DNA from: an uncultured bacterium
GTDB lineage: Bacteria; Bacillota; Clostridia; Lachnospirales; Lachnospiraceae
Direction of reading: 5' to 3'
DNA length: 64,000 nucleotides
Assembly (NCBI GenBank): GCA_905215775.1
Contig: CAJMRM010000005.1
Location: forward strand, 1 to 64,000
Part shown: positions 34,568 through 43,662 of the stretch, one piece after another
Position numbering within the stretch: position 1 is the first letter of the stretch
Layout of the letters: each line of letters begins with the position of its first letter
The notes under the pieces: generated by a model
What the model was told of the DNA's origin: nothing
The model's input: only the letters and a program-made list of their open reading frames with translations
Databases searched by the model: none
Program-made: the position numbers and the translations under genes

Positions 34568-35490
34568 TGGAGCATATGGAAGTACGATTTGATTTTGAGG
34601 AAAAAAACGGAGGCGCCTGCGTGACAAAGATTTTGTCGCCGGGCGCCGCCTGCGTTATACCGGAGCTTCTTTCCGGACTTCCGGTGACGGAGCTGGGAGA
34701 TAAGGCCCTTGCCCAGACCGGAGTGGAGGGGGTGTTCCTCCCGAGGACCTTAAGGCGGCTGGGGCGGTACTGCTTTTACGGATGTGAGAAGCTCTCCCAT
34801 ATCCATTTTTACGGGGGAGCCCTGGAAACCGGCGGCGGCTTTCTCACGGCCTGCGGACGGCTGCGGGAGCTGACGGTCCATATGGATCCGTCGGAGCGGT
34901 CGGCGCTCAGGGATTTTGTGACCGAGGCCAGCGGTCGGCTCCTGGTCCATTATCTTCTGCCCGGGGACGGCGGAGAGGAATATGAGGCGGCCAGGCTGCT
35001 GTTTCCGGTCTACTATGACGAGGCGGTGGAGAATACTCCGGCCCGGATCACCGTGTCCAACATCCATGGCGCCGGGCAGAAATACAGATACTGCTTCGAG
35101 GACAAACGAGTCCGGTTTGACAAGTATGACCGGCTGTTCGTTTATGAAACGGCGGAGGAATCCGTAACGGCGGCGGCAGAGATCGCCGCAGCCCGGCTCA
35201 TGTATCCCCATGGCCTGCGGGCGGAGGCCCGGAGCGCCTATGAAGGCTTTCTGAAGGAGCACCGGATGGAGGTCTTCCTGGACAGCCTGGGGAAAATCGA
35301 GGTCTTTAAGTGGCTGATGGCCTATGGACCGGACGGGGAACCGGGCTCTCTGGCAGACGGCCTGACCAGGGAGGAGACGGAGTCCCTGCTCCTGGAAGCG
35401 TCCCGGCGAAAAATGGGAGAAATATCAGGAATGCTTATGGAGTTTAAATATCGTAAATTTCCAGAAAAAAAGAAGAAATTTGAATTTTAG
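34567..35490 (+). CDS. BspA-type leucine-rich-repeat protein, unknown function
   Basis: Residues 20-110 show two to three LRR_5-type repeats (VIPELLSGLPVTELGDKALA, VFLPRTLRRLGRYCFYGCEKL, HIHFYGGA). The rest (about 190 residues) is alpha-helical, charged, and not recognised. There is no signal peptide, so unlike many BspA proteins this one should be cytoplasmic. It lies directly before a VWA/MoxR pair, and I remember the same LRR-VWA-MoxR order in other Clostridia, so it may be a partner of that ATPase. Confidence 0.75.
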   Translation: MEHMEVRFDFEEKNGGACVTKILSPGAACVIPELLSGLPVTELGDKALAQTGVEGVFLPRTLRRLGRYCFYGCEKLSHIHFYGGALETGGGFLTACGRLRELTVHMDPSERSALRDFVTEASGRLLVHYLLPGDGGEEYEAARLLFPVYYDEAVENTPARITVSNIHGAGQKYRYCFEDKRVRFDKYDRLFVYETAEESVTAAAEIAAARLMYPHGLRAEARSAYEGFLKEHRMEVFLDSLGKIEVFKWLMAYGPDGEPGSLADGLTREETESLLLEASRRKMGEISGMLMEFKYRKFPEKKKKFEF

Positions 35491-35513
35491 TTCATCAGAA
35501 AGGGGAGAATGCG

Positions 35514-36923
35514 GTGGAGGCGTATGGACAGAAAACGCCGGAGAACCAGGGAGGCGGAAGCATGCGCACAGAGGCCGGAGCACCCTCGCCCATCTGGCTG
35601 GAGCAGGCGGCGGCAGAGGAGCTGGCCGGAATCTGTATGGAGATCCTTGGAAACGCCAGGAACGAGCTGTATCTTTCCATGCATTTCCTGGACGTGGCCT
35701 TAAGCTCCCTGCGCTTTGTTCCGGATCCCTCGGTCCAGGGGATGGGAACTGACGGGACCGCCCTGTTCTTCCAGATGGAGGCCCTGGCGGCCCTGTATAA
35801 AAAGAACCGGATCCTGGTGAACCGGACGTATCTCCACGGAGTGCTCCACTGCCTGTTCTGCCATCTGTGGAACCGGAAAAGGCGGGAGAAGGAATACTGG
35901 GATCTGGCCTGCGACATTGCGGCAGAGTCGGTGCTGGACAGCCTTCTGCGGCCCTGCATCCGGATCCCCGTATCTGCGGCCCGGAGAGAATTTTATATGC
36001 GTCTGGAGAGCCGGTGCCGGGTACTCAATGCGGAGAGCGTGTACCGGGCGCTCCGGGAGATGGAGCTTTCCCGGCGGGAGCTCCAGCGGCTGACGGCGGA
36101 ATTTTACGCCGACGATCACCGGTTCTGGGAGCAGGAGCAGAAGCCGTCGCTTCCCAGTGCGGCCAGAAACCGCAGGGAGGACTGGGACCAGAAGCGGCAA
36201 AAGATGCAGGTGGAGATGGAAGCGTTTTCCGAGGAAATGTCCGAGGATGAAAAGGATCTGCACAGCCAGCTTGCGGTGGAAAACCGGGAGCGGTACGATT
36301 ACAGGAAATTTCTCCGGAAGTTTTCAGTCCTTAAGGAAACAGTCCAGGTGGATCCGGACTCCTTTGACTATGTATTTTACCATTATGGGATGGAGCTTTA
36401 CGGAAATATGCCCCTGATCGAGCCGCTGGAGACGAAGGAGCTGCGGAGAGTGGAGGATTTCGTCATCGTCATCGACACCTCCATGTCCTGCTCCGGTGAG
36501 CTGGTGCAGCAGTTTTTAGAGGAAACGTATTCGGTGCTGACCCAGTCGAAGACGTATTTTAAAAAAGTGAACATCCACATCATCCAGTGCGACGACCAGG
36601 TGCGGGAGGATGCGGTGATCACCAGCGCGGAGGCGCTGAAGTCCTATATGGAGCGGATCACCCTGCGCGGCTGCGGAGGGACCGATTTCCGTCCGGCCTT
36701 CCAGTACGTGGACGAGCTGGTGGGAAAGCAGCGGTTTTCCAGGCTCAAGGGGCTTTTGTATTTCACCGACGGACGGGGGATCTACCCGGTGAGGAGACCG
36801 GCCTACGATACGGCGTTTGTGTTCATGGAGCAGGATTTCCTGGACGTGGACGTGCCTCCCTGGGCCATCAAGATCATTTTGTCCCCGGAGGATCTGGGCG
36901 GCGGTATGGAAGAGAAAGGATAG
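35514..36923 (+). CDS. VWA-like protein with putative metallopeptidase region (COG3864-type)
   Basis: The first 170 residues match the DUF2201 putative metallopeptidase region, with a histidine pattern RTYLHGVLHCLFCHLW. The C-terminal 160 residues are a von Willebrand A-like domain with a MIDAS: FVIVIDTSMSCSGE, GCGGTDFRP and LLYFTDGRG. VWA proteins of this type pair with MoxR AAA+ ATPases as chaperone-like units that assemble or insert metal into partner complexes. The start is GTG 35514 with AAGGGGAG seven bases before. The MoxR gene follows three bases after its stop. Confidence 0.85.
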   Translation: MEAYGQKTPENQGGGSMRTEAGAPSPIWLEQAAAEELAGICMEILGNARNELYLSMHFLDVALSSLRFVPDPSVQGMGTDGTALFFQMEALAALYKKNRILVNRTYLHGVLHCLFCHLWNRKRREKEYWDLACDIAAESVLDSLLRPCIRIPVSAARREFYMRLESRCRVLNAESVYRALREMELSRRELQRLTAEFYADDHRFWEQEQKPSLPSAARNRREDWDQKRQKMQVEMEAFSEEMSEDEKDLHSQLAVENRERYDYRKFLRKFSVLKETVQVDPDSFDYVFYHYGMELYGNMPLIEPLETKELRRVEDFVIVIDTSMSCSGELVQQFLEETYSVLTQSKTYFKKVNIHIIQCDDQVREDAVITSAEALKSYMERITLRGCGGTDFRPAFQYVDELVGKQRFSRLKGLLYFTDGRGIYPVRRPAYDTAFVFMEQDFLDVDVPPWAIKIILSPEDLGGGMEEKG

Positions 36924-36926
36924 AGC

Positions 36927-38438
36927 ATGAATATTAAACGGGCGAAGGAAGAGATAAAAAATACCATCCGGGCATATCTGGCCAAAAACAGCTATGGAGA
37001 GTATGAGATCCCGGTCATGGGCCAGAGACCGGTGCTTTTAATGGGGCCTCCGGGGATCGGAAAGACCCAGATCATGGAGCAGGTGGCCAGGGAGTGCGGC
37101 ATCGGCCTGGTGGCATACACCATCACCCACCACACCAGGCAGAGCGCCATCGGTCTTCCGTTTATTGCAGAGCAGACCTATGGGGAAAAGGCGGTTTCTG
37201 TGACCCAGTATACCATGAGCGAGATCGTGGCGGCCATTTATAATAAGATGGAGGAAACGGGGCTTAAAGAGGGGATCCTGTTCATCGACGAGATCAACTG
37301 TGTGTCGGAGACCCTGGCTCCGGCCATGCTGCAGTTTTTACAGTATAAGACCTTTGGAAACCATAAGATCCCCGATGGCTGGATCATCGCCGCGGCGGGG
37401 AACCCGCCGGAGTTCAATAAATCGGTCCGGGAATTCGATATCGCGACCCTGGACCGGGTAAAGCGCATCCGCGTGGAGCCGGACTTCTCCGTGTGGAAGG
37501 AATATGCGGTGAGGATGGAGGTCCATCCGGCGATCCTGTCCTACCTTACGGCCAGGCCGCAGAATTTCTGTCAGGTGGAGACCACCGTGGACGGGCCGGT
37601 GTTCGCAACGCCCAGAGGCTGGGAGGACCTGTCCAGATTTCTGACGGTTTATGAAAAGCTGGGGCTTTCCTGCGACCGGGAGGTGGTGGCCCAGTACATT
37701 CCCCACGGGCGGATCGCCAGGGATTTTGCCAGCTACCTGGAGCTTTATTATAAATACCAGGCCCAGTACCAGATCGACCAGGCTCTTTCCGGCCATAGGA
37801 GCGAGGCCCTTCTGGAGCAGGCGGCCAGAGCTCCCTTTGATGAAAAGCTTTCGGTCATCAGCCTGGTGCTGGCGAAGCTCAATGTGGAATTCCGGAAAAC
37901 CGGAAAAATGGAGGACGGCCTGGAGCTGCTGTTTGAGAAGCTGAAGGAATTTAAGGGACGGCTGGCAGAGAACGGAGACGGGGCCCCTGTGCGGAGGCTT
38001 ACGGCCTTCGTTGGAGAGGTCCGGGAGGAATTTGAAGAGAAGAAACAGGCGGGGCTTCTCACAAGGGCCCAGATTCACCGGTATGAGGACGTCTGCGGGA
38101 CCCTGGGCTGGTATCTTCTGGAGGCGGGAGAGACGGAAGGACAGGACGGAGAGGCATTGTTCGGGATGCTGGCCTCCAGGTTCGGAACAGAACGGGAGCG
38201 GTATGAGGAACAGTGCAGGGCCGCTCTTAAGATGGTGGAGTATGCCTTTGATTTTATGGAAGGCGCCTTCGGGGACAGCCAGGAAATGGTCATTTTCATC
38301 ACAGAGCTGAACACCAGCTATGACGCGGTCCGGTTCCTGGAGGAAAATCCCTGCGAACGGTATTACCAGTACAACAGGAAGCTGCTGTTCGAGGACAGGG
38401 AGGCAGAGCTTAAAAAGAAGCTGGACCGGCTTTTATAA
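36927..38438 (+). CDS. MoxR-type AAA+ ATPase
   Basis: A 503-residue ATPase. Walker A is LLMGPPGIGKTQIMEQ, Walker B GILFIDEINCVSE, and the sensor region AAAGNPPEFNKSVREFD. About 250 C-terminal residues are helical and specific to this subgroup. It is adjacent to the VWA protein (three-base gap), the classic MoxR-VWA pairing that remodels or matures target proteins with ATP. The client is unknown; the radical SAM gene downstream is one candidate. The upstream sequence AGAGAAAGG serves as the ribosome site. Confidence 0.88.
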   Translation: MNIKRAKEEIKNTIRAYLAKNSYGEYEIPVMGQRPVLLMGPPGIGKTQIMEQVARECGIGLVAYTITHHTRQSAIGLPFIAEQTYGEKAVSVTQYTMSEIVAAIYNKMEETGLKEGILFIDEINCVSETLAPAMLQFLQYKTFGNHKIPDGWIIAAAGNPPEFNKSVREFDIATLDRVKRIRVEPDFSVWKEYAVRMEVHPAILSYLTARPQNFCQVETTVDGPVFATPRGWEDLSRFLTVYEKLGLSCDREVVAQYIPHGRIARDFASYLELYYKYQAQYQIDQALSGHRSEALLEQAARAPFDEKLSVISLVLAKLNVEFRKTGKMEDGLELLFEKLKEFKGRLAENGDGAPVRRLTAFVGEVREEFEEKKQAGLLTRAQIHRYEDVCGTLGWYLLEAGETEGQDGEALFGMLASRFGTERERYEEQCRAALKMVEYAFDFMEGAFGDSQEMVIFITELNTSYDAVRFLEENPCERYYQYNRKLLFEDREAELKKKLDRLL

Positions 38439-38469
38439 AAAACTGAAAATAAAGATGGAGGATACGAAT

Positions 38470-39342
38470 ATGCAGTATGAAGGAACCTTATACAGACCCC
38501 CCAGCGAGGCCAGGAGCCTCATTATCCAGGTCACCATCGGGTGCGCCCATAACCGGTGTACCTTCTGCAACATGTACCGGGAGAAGAAATTCCGGGTACG
38601 GGAAAAAGAAGAGATCATGCGGGATCTGGACGAGTGCCGGGCGTACTACGGCCCCATGGTGCGGCGGGTATTCTTTGCCGACGGCGACGCCCTGGTGGTG
38701 AGGACGGAGCTGCTTTTAGAGCTTCTGGACTACGTCCATAAAAATTTCCCGGCGGTGGAGCGGATCGCCGCCTACGGAACCGCCAAGGACGTATTAAAAA
38801 AATCGGAGGAGGACCTGAAGGCCCTGGCTGCGGCGGGACTGGAGCTGATCTATCTGGGAGCCGAATCCGGCGACGACCGGGTGCTGGAGCATATTAAAAA
38901 GGATGTGAAGGCGGCGGACATCATTGCCGCAGGCCAGAAATTAAAGAGGTGCGGCTTACAGACGTCGGTGACGCTGATCTCCGGCCTGGGCGGCCGGAAA
39001 GGGATCCGGGACCATGCCATAAAGTCTGCGGAGCTGATCACAGGAATGAACCCGGAATACGCCTCCTTCTTAACGCTCCGTCTTTATGAGGGAACGGAGA
39101 TGAATGAGGAGGTAAAGCGCGGCGACATGGAGCTGATCACGCCCGACGAGATCGTGGAGGAAATGGAGCTGTTCTTAAAGAATGTGGATTCTCCGGGAAC
39201 CGTATTCCGTACCAACCACGCCTCCAACTATGTGGTGCTGGCGGGAAATCTCAATGAGGATATTCCGCGGATGTTAGAAGAGCTGGAGGAGGCAAAGGAA
39301 GAGCAGAGATACCGTCTGGAGGAGTGGCGGAGGCATATCTAA
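38470..39342 (+). CDS. radical SAM protein, unknown substrate
   Basis: A 290-residue radical SAM enzyme. The cluster motif is QVTIGCAHNRCTFCNMY, with cysteines spaced C-x4-C-x2-C rather than the textbook C-x3-C-x2-C, a variant I associate with a HemN/YgiQ-like subgroup. FFADGDALVV, LIYLGAESGDD and TLISGLGGRKGIRDH give the SAM-binding glycines. GGAGG at 38457-38461 sets the start at ATG 38470; longer in-frame starts overlap MoxR. The reaction is not predictable from sequence. Confidence 0.85.
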   Translation: MQYEGTLYRPPSEARSLIIQVTIGCAHNRCTFCNMYREKKFRVREKEEIMRDLDECRAYYGPMVRRVFFADGDALVVRTELLLELLDYVHKNFPAVERIAAYGTAKDVLKKSEEDLKALAAAGLELIYLGAESGDDRVLEHIKKDVKAADIIAAGQKLKRCGLQTSVTLISGLGGRKGIRDHAIKSAELITGMNPEYASFLTLRLYEGTEMNEEVKRGDMELITPDEIVEEMELFLKNVDSPGTVFRTNHASNYVVLAGNLNEDIPRMLEELEEAKEEQRYRLEEWRRHI

Positions 39343-39405
39343 AAGACAGGGGAGCTGCTGGAAAATGCTATGCCCCAGATTGCGGCATTGATGATATTCT
39401 GGAAT

Positions 39406-40262
39406 TTATATCAGACAAAAAGGGGGGAATAAATGCGGAGTGGCAGAGCAGCATAGACGCTTCCAGTGTGTGCATACAATGCCGCGAGCAGGGCAATGGT
39501 ATTGATCTATTGGAATGTGGGCAGACGTATTGTGGAACAGGAGCAGAATGGCAATCATCGAGCCGAATATGGTACAGCTATGATGGACGCACTGGCGGCA
39601 GAATTGACCAAAGAATACGGCAAGAGCTATTCAAAAAGGAATCTCCAGTATTTTCGCAAATTTTATCAATGCTTTCCAGATATTGAGATTGTGAACTCAT
39701 GCGTTCACAATCTGACATGGACACATTTTCGCAGTCTTTTACGAGTGCCGGACGAGGATGCCAGAGTTTGGTATATGAGAGAAGCCGCCAATGAAAATGG
39801 AATGTGAGGATGCTTGACCGTAATATCAGCACACAGTATTATTACCGCCTTTTGCAGTCTCCGAAAAAGGAAGCCGTTATTGCTGAAATCGTTACAGAAA
39901 CAGAAGATTATTTTATCGACCTTGTTTTTTATAATATCGAATTGAAATGTTATGTGCTGGTTGATCTGAAGATGGGGAAAATCACCCATCAGGATGTGGG
40001 ACAAATTGATATGTATGTCCGCATGTATGACGATCTGAAACGCACGGTTGGAGATAATCCGACCATTGGCATCCTGCTATGTTCAGAAACAGACGAAGAT
40101 ATTGCACACTATTCTGTACTGCATGACAATGACAGATTGTTTATGTCAAAATATCTGACTTATTTGCCTACAAAGGAACAGTTGAAACGGGAAATTGAAC
40201 GGCAGAAAGAGATCTTCTACATGCAGCATCCGATTCAAATAGAGGAGGGAAACAGGAGTTAG
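39406..40262 (+). pseudogene. decayed DUF1016/YhcG-type PDDEXK nuclease gene
   Basis: Pieces of one DUF1016 protein are spread over different frames: ILEFISDKKG-like N-terminus (near 39406), then AMVLIYWNVGRRIVEQEQNG to LTWTHFRSLLRVPDEDARVWY (39466-39804), then RMLDRNISTQYYYRLL and DYFIDLVFYN...VLVDLKMGKITHQDVGQ (39804-40262). The frame changes near 39463 and near 39801. The third piece jumps from the middle domain straight to the nuclease core, so I judge roughly 110 central residues are deleted. Base composition is more AT-rich than the neighbours, suggesting acquired DNA. DUF1016 genes often travel with mobile or restriction loci. Confidence 0.78.
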
Positions 40263-40277
40263 CATTATGAACGGAAA

Positions 40278-40303
40278 GGCGGCATGACCTGAATCATGCC
40301 GCC
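40278..40303. terminator. perfect ten-pair hairpin, probable transcript end
   Basis: GGCGGCATGA (40278-40287) with TCATGCCGCC (40294-40303), loop of six. Downstream of the minus-strand MBL gene it is followed by TTTCCGTT, a weak T-tract; on the plus strand by TCCCGG. Confidence 0.6.
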
Positions 40304-40376
40304 TCCCGGAAAAAGTTATCAAGTTGTCTTGCTGGACTGGTCCGAAGACAGCCCTTTTGCAGCAGCCCACGGGCCG

Positions 40377-40994
40377 TTACAGACTTAAAACGGCGGTCTG
40401 GGCCGGCGTGTCTTTTTCAAGGACCATGGAAGCAGAGGCGTAGGGAATTACATCCCGGCACAGCTTCGTATAATCCTCCAGGCGGCCGATGACGTCATAG
40501 CCGAAGGTATCGGAGCGGTAGTGCATGGGGATCACGATCCTGGGCTTTACCGCCTCCACCAGGGCTCTGGCCTGGGCCGCATCGATGGTATAATATCCGC
40601 CTACGGGGATCATAATGGCGTCCAGATCCTTTAAAAGCTCCATCTGGCCGGGCTCCAGAGTACAGCCCAGGTCACCCAGATGGGCGATCCGGAGACCGTC
40701 CGCCTCCAGGATATGGATCCGGTTTTCTCCGCGGAGGGCGCCGTTCTGATCGTCGTGGAAGGTATGGATCACCGTGACCGTAAAGGGAGAACGCTGTTCC
40801 GCAGAGGAGAGGGCCACCGCATCCGTATAGCCGTGGTCGCTGTGGCCATGGCTGCACAGCACCTGGCTGGCGGAAAGAGAAAGGGGAGGAAGTCCCGGAA
40901 CGGAATCCGGGGCGTAGGGATCCAGGACAATGGAATAGCCGTCTGCTGAGACGGAAAAACAGGAATGTCCGTGCCATGTGATGGTAATGCTCAT
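40377..40994 (-). CDS. MBL-fold metal-dependent hydrolase
   Basis: A 205-residue metallo-beta-lactamase-fold protein of the UPF0173-like group: ITWHGHSCF at the N-terminus, the HxHxDH zinc motif in CSHGHSDHGYTD, then IAHLGDLG and VIPMHYRSDTFG. Substrate unknown; relatives include lactonase- and RNase-like hydrolases. AAAGGAGCG precedes the start. It diverges from the sortase gene, with only 67 bases between the two starts. Confidence 0.88.
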   Translation of the reverse strand: MSITITWHGHSCFSVSADGYSIVLDPYAPDSVPGLPPLSLSASQVLCSHGHSDHGYTDAVALSSAEQRSPFTVTVIHTFHDDQNGALRGENRIHILEADGLRIAHLGDLGCTLEPGQMELLKDLDAIMIPVGGYYTIDAAQARALVEAVKPRIVIPMHYRSDTFGYDVIGRLEDYTKLCRDVIPYASASMVLEKDTPAQTAVLSL

Positions 40995-41061
40995 AAGATC
41001 GCTCCTTTCAGATTGGATAGCTTGATTTTACCACACCATAGACGGGGAGGAAAGAAAAAAC

Positions 41062-41928
41062 ATGAAACGAAACCATAAAGGCCTGCTGCTGGCCGCCCTG
41101 CTGTTTGCTGCAATGGCCGCCGTTTCCGGGTATCAGCTTTATAAGATTTCAAAGGAGTATCAGAACGGGGACGAGGATCTGCGGAGGATGTATGCGGCCA
41201 TGGAAAGCGCCGGGGATCGGGCAAAGGAGAAAGCACCGGAAATGTCCGCGGGAAACGGACAGGACGAAAGCCGGGAGGAAAGGAAGGCGGCAGAGGCCGG
41301 GGAAGACAAAGAGGCGTCTGACGTCCGGAGGGAAGAAGAGGAAGCCAGGCTTTTGCAGTACCGGGAGCTTAAAAAGGCCAACAGCGATGTGGCGGGATGG
41401 ATCCGCGTGGACGGGACCGTCATCGACTATCCGGTGATGCAGACCCCGGAGACCCCGGATTTTTATCTGAAACGGGGGTTCGATAAAAAATATTCCGCTT
41501 ATGGGATGATCTATATGGACGAGGACTGCGACCTGGATGCGGGATGCCCAAACTTCGTGCTCTACGGCCATCACATGAAAAACGGCTCCATGTTCGCGGC
41601 CCTGGAACAATATACGTCAGAGGAGTTTTACAGGGAGCACCCGGAGCTCTTTTTTGATACCCTGGAGGAGACCGGCAGGTATCAGGTGGCGGCGGTGTTT
41701 AAGGTGCCCGGGGCCCAGATCACCGAAGCGTTTGCCGGAACGCTCCTGGCGGCCACGGAGGAGGACTACAACGCGTTCATCGCCTATGCGAAGGAGCACA
41801 GTCTGTATGATACGGGGATCGCGCCCCGGTGGCCGGAGCAGCTTCTTACCCTGGTGACCTGTGAATACACTTATGAGGACGGGAGGCTGTTTGTGGTGGG
41901 GAGGAAGTCGGGGCATGATGGCCCGTGA
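41062..41928 (+). CDS. srtB: class B sortase
   Basis: A membrane-anchored transpeptidase that joins sorted surface proteins to the cell wall. Residues 7-27 are an N-terminal membrane anchor, followed by a Glu/Arg-rich helical linker to about residue 100. The catalytic domain has GWIRVDGTVIDYPVMQ, LYGHHMKNGSMF with the catalytic His, and TLVTCEYTYEDGRLFVVGRK with Cys267 and Arg275, the class B pattern. No LPXTG-type substrate gene is in the window. Its last 58 bases overlap the convergent OGG gene. Confidence 0.92.
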   Translation: MKRNHKGLLLAALLFAAMAAVSGYQLYKISKEYQNGDEDLRRMYAAMESAGDRAKEKAPEMSAGNGQDESREERKAAEAGEDKEASDVRREEEEARLLQYRELKKANSDVAGWIRVDGTVIDYPVMQTPETPDFYLKRGFDKKYSAYGMIYMDEDCDLDAGCPNFVLYGHHMKNGSMFAALEQYTSEEFYREHPELFFDTLEETGRYQVAAVFKVPGAQITEAFAGTLLAATEEDYNAFIAYAKEHSLYDTGIAPRWPEQLLTLVTCEYTYEDGRLFVVGRKSGHDGP

Positions 41929-42794
41929 AGCTCCTCTCCGGCGTTTCTTTCATAATAAAAAATATACTGCTGCATGACTCCGGCAAAGCCGCGGTATCGG
42001 GAAAAATGCTTCTGTATCAGAGCCTCGCAGACCCTGGACTGGGGAAGGTCTTTGGGGAGGCGGCTTTTGGGGGCGTACCGGTTCATGAGGATCTTCCGGA
42101 TCCATGTGTCCACAGGAAAGGCGTCGATGTGGTGGAGGCCGAAGAGACAGATGCAGTTGGCCACCTTTTCACCGATGCCGTAAAAGCCGGTGAGATAATC
42201 CATGGCGTCCTCATAGGACAGAGATCCAAGATGGGAAAGATCCAGCCGTCCGCTGCATGCATCCTCGCAGACCCGTTTGATATATTTGGCGCGGTAGCCC
42301 AGCTTCATGGAAATCAGATCCTCCAGAGATGCGGCGGCAAGCTGCTCCGGTGACGGGAAGGAATAAAAATCGCCGGGAATGGGAAGACGGCTTCCGTATG
42401 TATGGCTTAAGCCCTCCACCCGGCGGCGGATGGACGGGATGGTCTGCTGCTGGGAGATGATGAAGGTAATGATCATTTCCCACGGATCCTGGCGGAGGAT
42501 GCGGATCCCCTGGCCGAAATCGGCGGCCCGCTTTAAATAGGCGTCCCGGGGATTTACGGCCTTTCGGAAGGCGTCGTAATCTGTGTCCAGATCAAAATAG
42601 CGTTCCCAGAACGAAAGCTCCTCCGGCTCACAGAAGAAGGTCACGGTCTGGTCGTCCTGGGCGGCCTTTAGGAAGTGCTGCCCGCTGATGACGGTATATG
42701 TATGGGGGGCCTCCGCAGCCGGGAGCATACGGAAGCACTGGCCGGAATCGGCGATCTGTTTCAGGTCAAAGCTGGTAAGGGTTTTCTGGATCAT
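41871..42794 (-). CDS. ogg: OGG1-type 8-oxoguanine DNA glycosylase/AP lyase
   Basis: A 307-residue base-excision repair enzyme removing oxidised guanine. The helix-hairpin-helix and catalytic region reads GFYGIGEKVANCICLFGL then FPVDTW, giving the Lys and Asp typical of OGG1; the N-terminal domain (SFDLKQIADSGQCFRM, DPWEMIITFIISQQQTI) also matches. ATG 42794 has AAGGAGGC upstream; the longer frame from 42869 does not. It overlaps the sortase gene tail to tail by 58 bases. Confidence 0.9.
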   Translation of the reverse strand: MIQKTLTSFDLKQIADSGQCFRMLPAAEAPHTYTVISGQHFLKAAQDDQTVTFFCEPEELSFWERYFDLDTDYDAFRKAVNPRDAYLKRAADFGQGIRILRQDPWEMIITFIISQQQTIPSIRRRVEGLSHTYGSRLPIPGDFYSFPSPEQLAAASLEDLISMKLGYRAKYIKRVCEDACSGRLDLSHLGSLSYEDAMDYLTGFYGIGEKVANCICLFGLHHIDAFPVDTWIRKILMNRYAPKSRLPKDLPQSRVCEALIQKHFSRYRGFAGVMQQYIFYYERNAGEELHGPSCPDFLPTTNSLPSS

Positions 42795-43015
42795 GGAGCC
42801 TCCTTGTCTGCAGATCGTAAGCTGCTGCTGTTTTACAGGGACAAAATTCCTTTGCGGACCGATGTGCACCGGATGTCTGATCTTTTGTCTCCGGAATTAT
42901 TTTACCACAGGGCGCCTTTGTGGTGAAGCTTTCTTTTTATAAAATTATAGTGTATAATTATAAAAACTAAAACTGAAAATCTGTCGTCAAGGGATGGGGG
43001 AAAGGAGTTATATTT

Positions 43016-43645
43016 ATGCGCGAAGATGTATACAGAAAAATGGCAGGCCATGTGATCGAGGGATTAAAAAAGAGGAACATGGAAGGGATCTACTGTGAAA
43101 ATGGAGAAGAGGCGGCCAGGGCCGCGGCAGATATGATCGGGCCGGGAGAGCTGGTGAGCTGGGGAGGCTCTGCCACCATCAGCGGACTGGGGATCCTGGA
43201 TCTTCTCAGGGAAAAGGGGGCAAGGCTCCTGGAATATCCGGAAGAAGAGAGGAAGGCTCCGGGAAGTCCCGTTTTCCAGGAGGTGGCCGGAGCCGACTAT
43301 TTCCTCATGGGCGCCAACGCCATCACCATAAACGGCGAGCTGGTGAACATTGACGGAGCCAGCAACCGGGTCTCCAGTCTGCTCCACGGGCCGAAGCATG
43401 TGATCATCGTGGCCGGGGTCAATAAGATCGTAAAGAATGTGGAGGATGGGATCCACCGGATCCAGACCCAGACGTGCCCGGTGATCGCGGATAAGACAGG
43501 GAGAAAAACTCCGTGCGGGGCGGCGGGCTTCTGTACAGACTGCCAGTCCCCGGACTGTATGTGCTGCAATATCGTGGTCACCAGGCGGTCCCGGTATACG
43601 GGCCGGATCCGGGTCATCTTAGTGGGAGAGCATCTGGGAATTTAA
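43016..43645 (+). CDS. LUD-domain protein (LutC-like)
   Basis: A 209-residue protein of the LUD/DUF162 family, named from lactate utilisation protein LutC. Seen: LVSWGGSATISGLGI, ADYFLMGANAITINGELVNIDG and HVIIVAGVNKIV. In a full Lut system it works with LutA and LutB, which are absent here; stand-alone LUD proteins have unknown roles. A cysteine-rich end (CGAAGFCTDCQSPDCMCCN) could bind a metal or cluster. A TATAAT box lies at 42953-42958. It converges on the thioesterase gene 17 bases away. Confidence 0.87.
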   Translation: MREDVYRKMAGHVIEGLKKRNMEGIYCENGEEAARAAADMIGPGELVSWGGSATISGLGILDLLREKGARLLEYPEEERKAPGSPVFQEVAGADYFLMGANAITINGELVNIDGASNRVSSLLHGPKHVIIVAGVNKIVKNVEDGIHRIQTQTCPVIADKTGRKTPCGAAGFCTDCQSPDCMCCNIVVTRRSRYTGRIRVILVGEHLGI

Positions 43646-43662
43646 GAGCTCCGGAGCCATCC

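Noticed and set aside
39324..39686. 120-codon frame overlapping the end of the radical SAM gene as a separate protein
   Set aside because: Only its middle matches the start of a DUF1016 protein before the frame breaks; part of the pseudogene.
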